A DNA stretch of 64,000 bases from Timema cristinae (GCA_039000515.1 JBCFYV010011135.1:17812675-17876674), one strand, 5' to 3'; shown: positions 9,838 to 20,904, numbered from the stretch's first letter. Program-made: numbers and translations. Notes: generated by a model not told the origin, from the letters alone.

Positions 9838-11400
9838 CATCATCACCCTCATCAACTGTTTCCAGCGTGTGGCTGGATCAGTTTAGTAAATGCCACCATC
9901 TTCCTCTATTCTTACACCACTCTTCTTCATTTAATTTATTTCATTACTCTCCTCTCACTTGCACGCTCTCTATTATCTGCTCCTCCAATCTCTTCTCTAG
10001 AATCTCTCGTGGTATTTTCTCTACTTACTTCATTGCCAACATTTTCTTTGGCATCCTCATTACTTGCCCATACCAACTCAGTCTTGCTTCCTCTACTATC
10101 TCATGTACTCCAACATCCTCATTACTTGCCCATACCAACTCAGTCTTGCTTCCTCTACTATCTCATGTACTCCAACATCCTCATTACTTGCCCATACCAT
10201 CTCAGTCTTGCTTCCTCTACTATCTCATGTACTCCAACATCCTCATTACTTGCCCATACCATCTTAGTCTTGCTTCCTCTACTATCTCATGTACTCCAAC
10301 ATCCTTATTACTTGCCCATACCATCTTAGTCTTGCTTCCTCTACTATCTCATGTACTCCAACATCCTCATTACTTGCCCATACCATCTCAGTCTTGCTTC
10401 CTCTACTATCTCATGTACTCCAACATCCTCATTACTTGCCCATACCATCTTAGTCTTGCTTCCTCTACTATCTCATGTACTCCAACATCCTTATTACTTG
10501 CCCATACCATCTTAGTCTTGCTTCCTCTACTATCTCATGTACTCCAACATCCTCATTACTTGCCCATACCATCTCAGTCTTGCTTCCTCTACTATCTTAT
10601 GTACTCCAACATCCTCATTACATGACCATACCATCTCAGTCTTGCTTCCTCTACTATCTCATGTACTCCAACATCCTCATTACTTGCCCAGACCATCTCA
10701 GTCTTGCTTCCTCTACTATCCTATGTACTCCAACATCCTCATTACTTGCCCATACCATCTCAGTCTTGCTTCCTCTACTATCTCATGTACTCCAACATCC
10801 TCATTACTTGCCCATACCATCTCAGTCTTGCTTCCTCTACTATCTCATGTACTCCAACATCCTCATTACTTGCCCATACCATCTCAGTCTTGCTTCCTCT
10901 ACTATCTCATGTACTCCAACATCCTCATTACATGACCATACCATCTCAGTCTTGCTTCCTCTACTATCTCATGTACTCCAACATCCTCATTACATGACCA
11001 TACCATCTCAGTCTTGCTTCCTCTACTATCTCATGTACTCCAACATCCTCATTACATGCCCATACCATCTCAGTCTTGCTTCCTCTACTATCTCATGTAC
11101 TCCAACATCCTCATTACATGACCATACCATCTCAGTCTTGATTCCTCTGCTATCTCATGTACTCCAACATCCTCATTACATGCCCATACCAACTCAGTCT
11201 TGCTTCCTCTACTTTTTCATGTTCTTCTGTTGCTCCTCACAAACTTCATTCCCATGGCCTCCACTTTCTCAGTCTCTCTTACATTCATTGTCCATGTTTC
11301 TGCTGCGTATGTTACAATAGGTACAAAGTACGCTCTCTATATCACTTTCTTACACTTCAAGGTCACTTCTCTTCTCTATGGAAGGTCTCTTGCACACCTA
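9838..11400 (-). pseudogene. Non-LTR retrotransposon reverse transcriptase, C-terminal relic split by a tandem array
   Basis: On the minus strand, about 11215-11340 encodes YFVPIVTYAAETWTM and then EAMGMKFVRS, typical of the thumb/C-terminal part of LINE reverse transcriptases. It is followed by RLSWYGHVMRM, a common C-terminal signature of these proteins. The array 10051-11213 interrupts the frame at this point. Beyond it the sequence resumes with PKKMLAMK, then VEKIPREILEKRLEEQ, EEEWCKNRGRWWHLLN and a DEGDDDG-type end (about 10050 down to 9838). Stop codons and frame changes show it is dead. The N-terminal endonuclease and catalytic RT domains are absent, so this is a 5'-truncated copy. The clade cannot be fixed from so short a region. 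Confidence 0.8.
10051..11213. repeat. 62-bp minisatellite grown from LINE coding sequence, ~19 copies
   Basis: The unit carries CTTGCTTCCTCTACTATCTC, ATGTACTCCAACATCCTCAT and TACTTGCCCATACCATCTCA. CAGTCTTG recurs from 10079 to 11195, exactly 18 periods of 62 bp with no net indel. The minus strand of one unit encodes RLRWYGQVMRMLEYMR before stop codons, so the seed is the RT C-terminus that also flanks the array on both sides. Variants CTTAGTC and CCTTATTAC recur in unit pairs spaced 186 bp apart (three units), showing block duplication. Long plus-strand open frames here are artefacts of the repeat. Confidence 0.95.
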
Positions 11401-11644
11401 TAGAACAACTCTCTCTGCTGTCCTCTTATCATTAAATCCTCTATACATGCCCACCAATGTGTTTGAAAGTTATGATAAATACGTAGAAAATTGTCTACCC
11501 CACAGCGGACCTGACAGGAATTCTAAATCGAAATTTCTTATTAACGGTGATGTGAATTTATCATCAATAAATAGTAGTTATCATTTAAATATATCTGTTA
11601 TTATAAGTTGATTAACTGTCATAAGTTTAAGTTTAAATGTATAG

Positions 11645-11775
11645 CTACACTACTAATTTTATGAACAGTATAGCTCGCTCTTTGAATGTCATTATTTTTA
11701 TTAATGTCTTAAATATAGTTCTGTGAATAGTAGACATTTTCCCCTCAATGTTATGATCAGTATTACAATCTTAGC
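11645..11775. repeat. Orphan copies of the first satellite
   Basis: About two diverged monomers of the 1870-5998 satellite: ATGAACAGTATAGCTCGCTC, then AATGTCATTATTTTTATTAATGTC, and TTCTGTGAATAGTAGACA, then CCTCAATGTTATGATCAG. They keep the unit order and lie 5.7 kb from the main array, just beyond the second array. Confidence 0.75.
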
Positions 11776-13255
11776 ATTACAATTCATCAAATAGCATACA
11801 TGAAATAATATACTGTTACAGAAATAAATGAAACATCATGTTTAACCAAATAGCATAACGTCTCACCTCATTATGTCAGCAGAAGATGTTTATTTTAATG
11901 GTTTTCTCAATACTATTTTGGTATTAGTTTGTTATCAATTGTTAATTATGTAATCGTTACCTAATTTACCTCTTTTTGATGATCTATGGTTTCGGTGTTC
12001 ATTCATTTTTAGGGATTTTTCGTCTCCTTTTCAAAATGTAAATATTATATCTCACCAAGTGGAAATTTCCATCAGTTTCGTAAAATTTGATTGCCCCTCC
12101 CTCCAGTTCCATTCATTCCACCCTCCATCATTTTGGGAATTTTAAATTAAATAATTTTCTGATTATTTTGAATATATTAGTGCTACCAATTTTATATTCT
12201 CCATTTTCAAAATTTGCATTTAAAATAAAAGTGGTATTTTTATTAGTCCTAAATTTTTACAATGATTTTTTTTTTATTTTCTGTCAAATTGATCAAAATT
12301 GGAGAAACAATTTTATGTAAAGTACCATTTAAGGTATAACCCTGGGAAAATGAGATTAAATGCTAAACAGTTGTGCTTAAGTATGACATCTAATCAAAAT
12401 TTTGGGGTCTTATTTCAAGATTATTTAATTTGATGTTTTTTCCTTTAAGCGAATTTTTGTGTTGAATAGAAAATTCCAAAACTTTCTCTAAATGAACTTA
12501 TGAAACCTTTAGATATAAAGTTATATACCAAGTCTTAGCCCAATCTGTAGAATGGTTTAAGCTCTAGGCCATTTAATAGATACATATGTAATATATAGAC
12601 AGATATATTACATCATGAACTGTCAAAATCCATCACAATCTTGAGTTAAATTTTCCTTTATACAAGGGATCACAAGAAACTATATATGTATTTAAAAACT
12701 TATGGATTAACTAAGTTCTATAACATTGTAAGTTTACTGGATATTTTTCTTTGGTAAATAAAGAAAAATATCAAGTAAAATCCCTATACCCTCTATCATC
12801 ACCCCAATAAATAGATAAATTATTTTAAAATTTACAATCAATGCTAATTTATCTTAATGAAATACAAGCTCTATAAAATAGAGTTAGCCTTAAAAAAATC
12901 AAAGTCTCTTGGCCTTTGAACTGCCTTAAGGGGACTTACTAGGTAGGTGAGATATTGCCATTCAGATGTTGCTCTTAGGTTAAATGTCGACAAAACCTAT
13001 AACGTCACACGAAATAGGTGTTCACTGAAATGGACACAAAAATATTTTCTCAAACCCTTCTAAATATAATATATAAACTTGTAAACATATTTAAAAAAAA
13101 TTGATTTCTCACTTTAAAAAGTCAAAAAATTCATATATTTCATTTTATCACTGAGAACTAAGTGCCTGGGAAACGAAAGATAATTGAAATGAGAGATTCT
13201 AATTGATCTTTGTGAAGAGAGTTATGATATTTAATAGGAGGGTCACAACATAAAT
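11776..13255. other. AT-rich spacer, possible R-A fragment
   Basis: No gene is recognised. Around 12520-12620 the words CCAAGTCTTAGCCCAATC and GGTTTAAGCTCTAGGCC resemble the middle of repeat R-A, so a decayed copy may lie near 12450-12660. Confidence 0.35.
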
Positions 13256-13268
13256 TGTAACGGCATTT

Positions 13269-13801
13269 ACCCACTTAGGTGGCCGCTTGGTCCAACGCGC
13301 TACTCTCGCAATAGGCTAGATTTTAGATGACGGGGAGTTTAAGGTTCGAATCTCGGTCGGGTGTACAGAGGGTTACCCGCCTCGGTGGCGTAGTTGTCTA
13401 ACGCGCTTGTCGTGTTAAGCTCGACTGCTGAGGACGGGGAGATCGAGGTTCAAATCTCGGTCGAGTGAACTGGGGTGGTTTTTCCTAAATGGTTTTCCAC
13501 TCTTGCTCCACGCAAATGCGGGTTCACTTCCTCTAATTCAACCTGCCCGATTCCTAATCCATTAGCGTAATTAGTACTTAAAGCGTATAACCCGAACGGG
13601 TAGTAAGACGTTGTGCCAATTATTATTATTATTATTATATTACAGAGGGTTGTTTAAAAAAAAAGAGTGTATCCATTATCACTCCACGCAAATGCGGGTA
13701 CCATTCCTTTAAATATAACCTCTATAATCCCAAAAACCATTATGACAATTAGTATATAACCTTATAGCCCGAACTGATAATAAGACGTAGTGCTAAAAAA
13801 A
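13269..13801 (+). mobile_element. SINE-3 copy interrupted by a SINE-2 insertion
   Basis: The outer element starts CCCACTTAGGTGGCCGC, has a B box AAGGTTCGAATCTCGG (13341-13356), and resumes after the inner element with CACTCCACGCAAATGCGGG and a tail ending GTAGTGCTAAAA. It is flanked by a 13-bp target-site duplication with one mismatch, TGTAACGGCATTT (13256-13268) and TGTAATGGCATTT (13802-13814). Confidence 0.9.
13375..13641 (+). mobile_element. SINE-2 copy, full length, nested inside SINE-3
   Basis: Starts ACCCGCCTCGGTGGCGTAG, the same 5' end as the copy at 46117. A box is around TAGTTGTCTAACGCG, B box around GAGGTTCAAATCTC. The tail has CCCGAACGGG then GTAGTAAGACG and (ATT)n. A 10-bp duplication ACAGAGGGTT flanks it exactly (13365-13374 and 13642-13651). 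Confidence 0.93.
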
Positions 13802-13934
13802 TGTAATGGCATTTGTATTTTCCTCCTTCCGTGTTGGTTTTTGAAATTTCTGCTCGAATTTTCTTTCCCTTTAGTTGGGCTTGTGAAAAATGCGATTAAA
13901 TGAAAGTATTTTTTCAGTTTTATTGCAAAACTTT

Positions 13935-14520
13935 TTTTTTCGACAAAATAAATTAATATACTATTCCAGTAGAAACATGAAGTTTAATTTTCTTCGCGTA
14001 ATGACCTCAACAGTCATTGAATTTCGGTCAAGGGTGTACTAGAATTTAATTACGACTTTTTATCTTCATTTTAAAAAACTTGTCATCTAATGCAATTATG
14101 CTTATTAGTTATGACAGATATTCACTGTTAATATCACCCTATGAAGAAAACTAAGTTCTATGTTTGTGCTAACTTCTGTGCTGGCGGCCGGGGTTCAATC
14201 CTCGGTCCCGGCACAGATTTATCTGATTACCAAACCCTTCCTTCACCTCTGACAAGACATCCTTGTGAATGTTTGGAATGCCAGGTTACCACCGTGGTTC
14301 GGATTCCACGTTAAACTGTAGGTCCTTCATTTCATCTCACAATCACCCTACCATTACACATTAGCGTAAGTGCGTATAACCCGAACGGGTAGTAAGACGC
14401 GGTGCTAATAATATAATAATAAAAATAATAATAATATAATAATAATATGTTTGTGTTAGAACTATATTTAATTTATTTTGGACAAAAAATTTTGTATATA
14501 AAAACTAGAAAAAAACCATT
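13935..14520 (+). repeat. Dispersed repeat R-C, split by a SINE-1
   Basis: CGACAAAATAAATTAATATACT, then CCAGTAGAAACATGAAGTTTAA, and the later AACTAAGTTCTATGTTTGTGCT match the copy at 22780-23060. After the SINE it resumes with TTTAATTTATTTTGGACA, matching CTTATTTATTTTGCACA in the other copy. Unclassified. Confidence 0.65.
14172..14445 (+). mobile_element. SINE-1 copy, 5'-truncated
   Basis: Begins ACTTCTGTGCTGGCGGCC, missing the A-box head present in other copies, and keeps the B box GGGGTTCAATCCTCGG, the body and the tail CCCGAACGGGTAGTAAGACG with (TAA)n. Flanking duplication is TATGTTTGTGCTA / TATGTTTGTGTTA (14159-14171 and 14446-14458). Confidence 0.92.
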
Positions 14521-15785
14521 TAACTTTTCTCCCGTCCCATTTCACCCTAACTTTTAAGCCACCTTGGTGTTGCGCTTAGACCGAGTGAACTCGGGTGTAA
14601 ATGCACATATAGTTGGTTCTCAGACATGAACTAATGGATTCCAACCAAAGTTGGTCCACACGCAGGGGAAGGGGGAGGGATACTCTTGTTTATAGTAACG
14701 TTATCTTCCCCCACACTAACAATCTGGAGTTGTAGGAAGTCTTCACTTTACACAAATACGTTCTCTATGATGTTTACCGCTCAACAAGTTACATGCTGCA
14801 TTCAAACTAGACTAATTAGTCTGGCTTGCTTCTACAAAGAACATATATTTGTTAATACAGGGTGGAGACGAAATTATTAGGTGATTAATAACTTGAAAAC
14901 TCATACTTTAATTGAAAGTAAATATTCACTAGATAAATAAAATCAAACTAACTTATACACTTTTTGAGAATAATGTCACTCAAGTGAGCTCCACCGGACG
15001 TCATACAAACCTCAACACGGTGTCCATTACTTTCATCAGCACAGATAGTCTAATTATTTCCGACCCACCCGTATATCACCTTATTTTCTGTGTTAGACGT
15101 TTTAATGATATATTTCACTCTATCATATAGCGAAAGTATTGTAATCTCAAGTAGCTTTCTACGTCTAAATTGTGATGAATAATAAAGTTGTATATGCCCC
15201 CGAACTCAAAATACTGGGTTTTGAAATTATTATTCTGTATGTACCCATGATTGTCTGTACATCACTGGGGCTAAAACCTAAACGGTTTTAGTACATTTTT
15301 TCAAACCTAATATTATAGATGTTTATTATGATTATACATAGAACCATCTTTAATTACTTTGATTCTGTGTCCACAAATTTAAAGTGGTTTACTAATAACT
15401 GATTTTTGATAATTTTAGGAGGTTTTTGAAAATGGCGTTAAGGTTTTTGTTAAACCCTCTTAACATAAGTTCTTTTTTTCGGCAAATACCATTGCGTGAC
15501 CAAAATACCATTTTTTTAAACATAAATAGTTCATTCGTGAATAGTTATCAAAGTATTAAACAACACATTTTAATGTTATGTAGTTTTGTAACTTGCTTTA
15601 GGTTATTATTTTTTACTGGTTAATATATTATTTTTTAATATTAAAATATTTTCTAGAATTCAATTTGTCTGGGTGGAAATATTATGTAACATATTTGTTA
15701 CTACAGCTATTCTCATAATAATTTTATGCATCTATAAAAATTACAAACATTTATTAATATTATCATTAAAATTAATATCTAATAT
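14521..15785. other. AT-rich spacer with a weak SINE-like patch
   Basis: Around 14560-14670, AGCCACCTTGGTGTTGCGC and CACACGCAGGGG vaguely recall SINE-2 head and body. No gene is recognised. Confidence 0.3.
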
Positions 15786-15863
15786 TTTGACCACTTAGCT
15801 CTATCAGTAGCGTGTTTTTATACTGAGATAAGATTCCTGAATTCGATTCCCAACATGGTCAAA
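15786..15863 (+). pseudogene. tRNA-like relic with intact acceptor stem
   Basis: TTTGACC (15786-15792) and GGTCAAA (15857-15863) form a perfect 7-bp acceptor stem 78 nt apart. TTAGCTCTATCAGTAGCG resembles a D arm/A box and ATTCGATTCCC resembles a T loop/B box. An anticodon-like hairpin (TTTTAT/ATAAGA) sits between. The T stem is broken and the anticodon loop irregular, so a functional tRNA is unlikely. It may be the head of an old tRNA-derived SINE. Confidence 0.4.
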
Positions 15864-16339
15864 AAAAGTGTATATATATATTATACTTTTTTTGTAGGTC
15901 ATGCACTTCTATAACCAGTCAGTCTACAAAGTTCACGTTAAATATTCTCATATAGACAAAAAATTGTCTTTAAAGATCTTAATGTTTTCCCGCAGTGGCC
16001 AACTAACTTCTCAGCGACTAAGAATACCACGAGGGCGTCCCAGTAGTTTTCCCACGACCGGGTTTTCCACATGCGAGAGACTCCAAACCGCAGTCCAGAA
16101 TATATCCGTTTACCACTGCTACTGGTGGTGATGGGAGGATAACAGGGGAGTGGTTCATTATCACTTCTAATTAAGTTTTGTGGTGGAGAGTGGGTAAAGT
16201 TCAGGCTAACTTACAGTTCTCCTTTTGAACCAAAAAGATTGCCTTGCGGTCCATAGACTTTCACATTAATATCTAGATTTCCTCCTGACTTGAGTGAAAT
16301 ATTCTCACACTGAATTATCGCTTACGGGAATGGCAGTTA

Positions 16340-16620
16340 TATAGATTCAAATCCTAGTAAAAGATACTCAAATATAATAGAATATACTGTTTTCTACGCT
16401 CAAACTGCTGTATTTATTGTGGAATGGCAATTATGAGGCTTCATAACCACTAAAACAATCCTAAAATATCTTAGGATGGGCTATTTTTACGCAGTCCTAA
16501 AGCTTCAAAAGCAATCACTACTAAAATATCTTAAAATGTTCTGTTGTAACTCTCAAACTGCTGTATTTATTATGTGAATAACCATTCTGAAACTTGAAAA
16601 ACTAAAATAGCAAGGAGAAT
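16340..16620. repeat. Degenerate duplication, ~154 bp spacing
   Basis: CTCAAACTGCTGTATTTATT occurs at about 16398 and 16552, each preceded by a CTGTT..TAC or CTGTTGTAA word. A related inverted piece (ACATTTTAAGTTAGTTTTAG) lies near 20135. Unclassified. Confidence 0.5.
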
Positions 16621-16649
16621 GCACTCAGAAAAATTCCCCTAGTATATTT

Positions 16650-16930
16650 ACTGGATGAACGAGAATTTTCATCTTGTTTTATAATGATAAACAGTGTCGA
16701 TGTAAAATCTAATTAAAATCGCTAGCAAAATTTTGAGAATTTTGTGTCTGTTTCTGCTCTTCAGTGCCCCAAGGTTAATGGTCGGATCTATCCCGAGGTA
16801 AGCTGGACAGACAGACGGCATTGCGAGAACCAATTGTTTTGTTTAATATTGGTTCGACATCTATCAAATTTTGAATTCGATTCTTTGACGATCACAATAA
16901 TTTCTCTCCGAGGTTAAGAGATAAAGTGAA
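16650..16930 (+). repeat. Repeat R-A, partial copy
   Basis: Shows GAATTTTCATCTTGTTTTAT, ATGATAAACAGTGTCGATG, a GACAGACAGACGGCATTGCG stretch, and TTTGACGATCACAATAATTT in the same order as in the longer copy next to it. Confidence 0.75.
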
Positions 16931-17059
16931 AAGTTAATATTTTTTTTTTATGTTCATCCCATAATTAAATTTAAAAAAGTAATATTTAGGTTTTTGCTTG
17001 AAATGTTTTAAATTGCCTTTGTGCATAAAATAAAGTAATGTATTAAATAGTCAAGCTAC

Positions 17060-17885
17060 TATAGTGGGTGAGGCATTTAAGCAGAGAAACCAGAAAAATA
17101 AATGGTATGATACACGCCACCGAATTTCTCTCATTTTTATTTTAAAATAAACATTTACTAAAAACGCGTACGATTTGTGAAACGAAATAATAGGTATACA
17201 TATTGTTGTATAAACACTAATATCATTAATGAAATAATATGCAATTTTACAGAAAAATTGAAAAAAGAGAAACATCTTTGTCCACCAAAAACATAGTTAT
17301 CAAATTTATTTTCAAAGAAATTAATTAAAAAGTATACATATATGTGTGTGCTTATAGCTAATAAATTATTGGTTTTATAAAAATATATTTCGAATATAAG
17401 ATGTCTAGTATTCCTACTATTATACAATTATAAACTATTTTGTAAAATTAAATGGTTGCGGATAAATGATGAAAATTGAAAATTTATTCCTTGTAAAGTA
17501 CGCTCCAAGTCATTTTCATGCGAAAATGAGAATTTCCATCTTGTTTATAGTAATAAACAATATCTAAATATAAAATTTAAACAAAATTGTTTTTTAAAAT
17601 TATAAAATCTTAATGGTGTTCTCTTTTAGCCCTTGAGTATGATGCTTTAAATTTGGGTTAGATATCTAATTTCTAAAACTCCTCGGGGAACCCTAAGAAA
17701 ACTCCAGATACCAAGTTTTAGCCCATTCGGTAAAATTGTTTCGGCTCTAGGCTGGGATACAGATGGCATTGCAAAAACTACTTTTTTGGTTTCAGGGGGT
17801 CATTAACCGTCGATTTATCAAAATCTCTATATCGATCTTTTTGAAGATCACAATACTTTCTCTTCAATGTGTCGAAAGGTTAAAA
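17060..17885 (+). repeat. Repeat R-A, longest copy (~0.8 kb)
   Basis: Ordered landmarks: AAAATAAACATTTACTAAA; GTGAAACGAAATAATAGG; TTGGTTTTATAAAAATATAT; AATTTCCATCTTGTTTATAG; GATACCAAGTTTTAGCCC; CGGCTCTAGGCTGGGATAC; GGTTTCAGGGGGTCATTAA; GAAGATCACAATACTTTC. No long open frame is present. The element class is unknown; it could be a LINE 3' part or a non-autonomous element. Other copies lie at 29410, 55320, 57165 and 57720. Confidence 0.75.
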
Positions 17886-19440
17886 TCATTTTAGAAAAAA
17901 ATGTCTTCGTACAAAAGTTATTTTGTTTTTTAGGTAGAAAAAACACATCACCATTTTTTTTTTTAGCACCACGTCTTACTAACCATTCGGGCTTAATTAC
18001 TTTTAATTCATGTGACGTCTTAAAGATTATCTCAATGTCAACATTGTTTTTTTAAGTGAACACCTAAAAAAAATTTAAAGTCAATTTATTCTACAAAAAA
18101 AAACCTTTGCCTAAAAGTTTTTTTTATCCAACTTCAATTTTTGAAAATATTTTAAGGCGTATTTTTTATGACACTTTTCCAAGAACTTTTTATGACATTA
18201 TGTTGTATTTATAAGTTAAATTCAATATTATTTGTAAAATTAGGTTAATATATGCTCAAAATAATTTCCATTAAAATTTATACACTTTAATGGAATAACG
18301 TATTTGAATAAAAATTGTCTATACATATATAATACAAATTAAAATATCTTGAAAATTTGATGTTATTAAAAAAAGTTGTAGGCAAAAGTTTTTTTTAGGT
18401 TAAATTTATTTTAAAATAACTATAGGTTTGTATTTAAAAAATAATTTGAACTTCAATACAACTACCAAATCAAGACAAGTTTGCGTTGTTCTCTTTCCCC
18501 CTTAAAAACATAAACATTTTGTACGAAGAAATATTTTCTAAAATTCATCCGTTTTCGGAATATTCTGGTTTCTCAACTTAAATACCTCACCATGTATTTG
18601 TTAATTACGGCTATATCCCATCTAAATATAATATTATTTATATTGAAAAATTACACCTCCACATGTCATCCCAAATATACTGGGTTCGATTCCCGTATTT
18701 AAGTGTCAAATTTAAGTTCAAAGAATATATAGATTAATTTAAAAGTCCTCATGCATAGATAGAACATATTTACTGATTGCAGTGTCACAAAATGTGCTCA
18801 ATTTCTTAGATATTCACAAGTAAACTCGGTTTTCCCATTCCTTTTGAATCATTACCAAACATATTTGGTGTTATTTGAAAAAAATAAAATAAAATAAACT
18901 TAAAACTAGTCACATAACACATTATTGCCTAAGTATGGAGACTTTTGAATCGCCCTATAGTTTTATTTTTTACTTATTTTCTTAGATACTTGAGGCAGTC
19001 AAAATAGAAGAAGAAAAAAAGCATGTTAAGTGAGTGATTTCTTTCCAAAATTTCTATCCCCCCATTCATAATTCCAGCAACTAATTGTAAAATTTATTTA
19101 GATAGTTTGTAAAACGTTAGGATGGAAAAATAACAACTTTATTTTAACATCAACTCTAACTGAAATAAAAACAATATGAAGGTGACATCATCCTTCCATC
19201 TAGTAACTAAAGGGGTCATCTTCCGGAGTGTCACGACGCTTTTCAGACGCCCAGAAATCCCAAATTATTTAAACAAAAATATTGTTTTGTTATTTCAAAA
19301 TATGACTCATCTTGAAATGGAGATGAAAATTATCACCACATCTCTATAGGATCAAACTTTTACAATTAAGTTTTATTCATCCACAAAATGTCAAGAAAAC
19401 GTGAACTATCTCACTCTTTAGGATGCATTTCTCATTTCGA
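17886..19440. other. AT-rich spacer
   Basis: A SINE-tail-like TAGCACCACGTCTTACTAAC sits at 17965-17984 and a B-box-like GGGTTCGATTCCCG near 18681, both isolated. No gene is recognised. Confidence 0.35.
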
Positions 19441-19495
19441 AATTTTAATATTATTTATTATTTTATTATTATTATTATTATTATTACCGCGTCAC

Positions 19496-19793
19496 GGTGA
19501 CCTGGTGGTCTAGGGTAAGGTGTCGGACTTCTCTTCTGGGGGACTGGGGTTCAATCCTCGGTCATGGCACAGATTTATCTGACTGCCAAACCCTTCCTTC
19601 ACCTCTGACAAGAGTGTATTAATCATAACTTGTGAATGTGGGGAATGCCAGGCCTCCACCGTGGTTCGGATCCCACGTTAAATGTAGGTCCTCCATTTCA
19701 TCTCACAATCCCTATACCATTACACATTAAAGTAAGTGCGTATAACCCGAACGGGTAGTAAGACGCGGTGCTAATAATAATTATAATAATAAT
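19496..19793 (+). mobile_element. SINE-1 copy, full length, inserted into another SINE-1
   Basis: Head GGTGACCTGGTGGTCTAGGG (A box), B box GGGGTTCAATCCTCGG, tail CCCGAACGGGTAGTAAGACG and an A/T triplet tail. The flanking 11-bp duplication ATTACCGCGTC (19483-19493 and 19794-19804) is itself the 3' tail of a minus-strand SINE-1, so this copy landed in that tail. Confidence 0.93.
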
Positions 19794-20053
19794 ATTACCG
19801 CGTCTTACTACCCGTTCGGACGCACTCACGCTAATGTTAATGTAGGGTGATTGTGAGATGAAATGGAGTACCTACAGTTTAACGTGGGATCCGAACCACG
19901 GTGGTGGCCTGGCATACCCCACATTCACAAGATGTCTTGTCAGAGGTGAAGGAAGGGTTTGGCAATCAGATAAATCTGTGCCGGGACCGAGGATTGAACC
20001 CCTGACCCCCAGAAGAAAAGTCCGACACCTTACCCCTAGACCACCAGGTCACC
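19794..20053 (-). mobile_element. SINE-1 copy, minus strand
   Basis: Reverse complement of a full SINE-1, from CCGCGTCTTACTACCCGTTC to the head ACCAGGTCACC at 20053. Its own (ATT)n tail, about 19447-19482, is displaced to the left of the plus-strand SINE that split it. With that copy it forms an inverted repeat with arms of about 260 bp. Confidence 0.92.
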
Positions 20054-20584
20054 GAATCTAAGTTTAAATAAAATTACTATAAACATAATACTCAAACAAA
20101 TAAAGTATTTTATAAGATAGTCACAATAGAACATTCTAAAACATTTTAAGTTAGTTTTAGTGGTTTTGAATTCATACGCATTATCTGACAACTATACAGC
20201 TACATTAATAAGGGACTAAACTTTCTCCTAAACTTTATATGCACAACAGGGTTGTCACTATTTACTACTATAATAATCTTTGCTTGTTCCAGATTTTCCA
20301 TGCAGCATTTTCACTTTTTAAGACAACTTAAAATGAAGTATAGAGGAACGAAATTTAACTTTTCATAAAATTTGGTGGGGCAAAGTCATGCAAATACTCT
20401 CCAAGCAGGACAATGGAAGTTGATGAATATATATATATTCGTTACACAGCCCAATGCTTCAAAAGTAAAAAAAGAATAAAGGGGTCGTGGGTTGGGTGTG
20501 ATGTAGTATAGGGGATGGGTTAAAACATTGGTTTGAATCAACGTGCTTGTAAATATACAAATATTCTAGTAATTATCTATAATA

Positions 20585-20790
20585 TTTTATCACTGGAACT
20601 TACTACTTGTTCAGGTTAAATATCAGAAAGGTTGAATTTAGAGGAAGTGTAACTAAATTGACATGGAAGTAAAGTTGAGAACCATTTAGGGGAAACTATC
20701 CTCAGTACGCTTGACAAAGATTCGAACCCTGATCTTCCTTTCTTTGCAATTTAGCCTAACACAAAAATGACGCCTTAGACCATGCAATTT
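20585..20790 (-). mobile_element. SINE-3 copy, diverged
   Basis: Minus-strand tail (ACTTACTACTTGTTCAGG), body (GGTTGAATTTAGAGGAAGTG), B box (GATTCGAACCCTGATC) and head (ATGACGCCTTAGACCATGC). Confidence 0.75.
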
Positions 20791-20904
20791 TCTATTTAAT
20801 CCTTCCTATGTTTTTCAGGGTTCTTCAGACACCCTAAACTTCTGTATTTTCCTGATTTTCTCAGTTTTTTCCGATGCCTGAAAACCATGAAAATAAAGTA
20901 CTTA

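Noticed and set aside
9814..11320. Long plus-strand open frames (up to 281 codons) full of serine, leucine, threonine and proline
   Set aside because: They cross the 62-bp array, where the same sequence is open in several frames at once; the real coding history is on the opposite strand (LINE relic).
18680..18700. Isolated B-box GGGTTCGATTCCCG as a tRNA gene
   Set aside because: No A box at the right distance and no acceptor stem.
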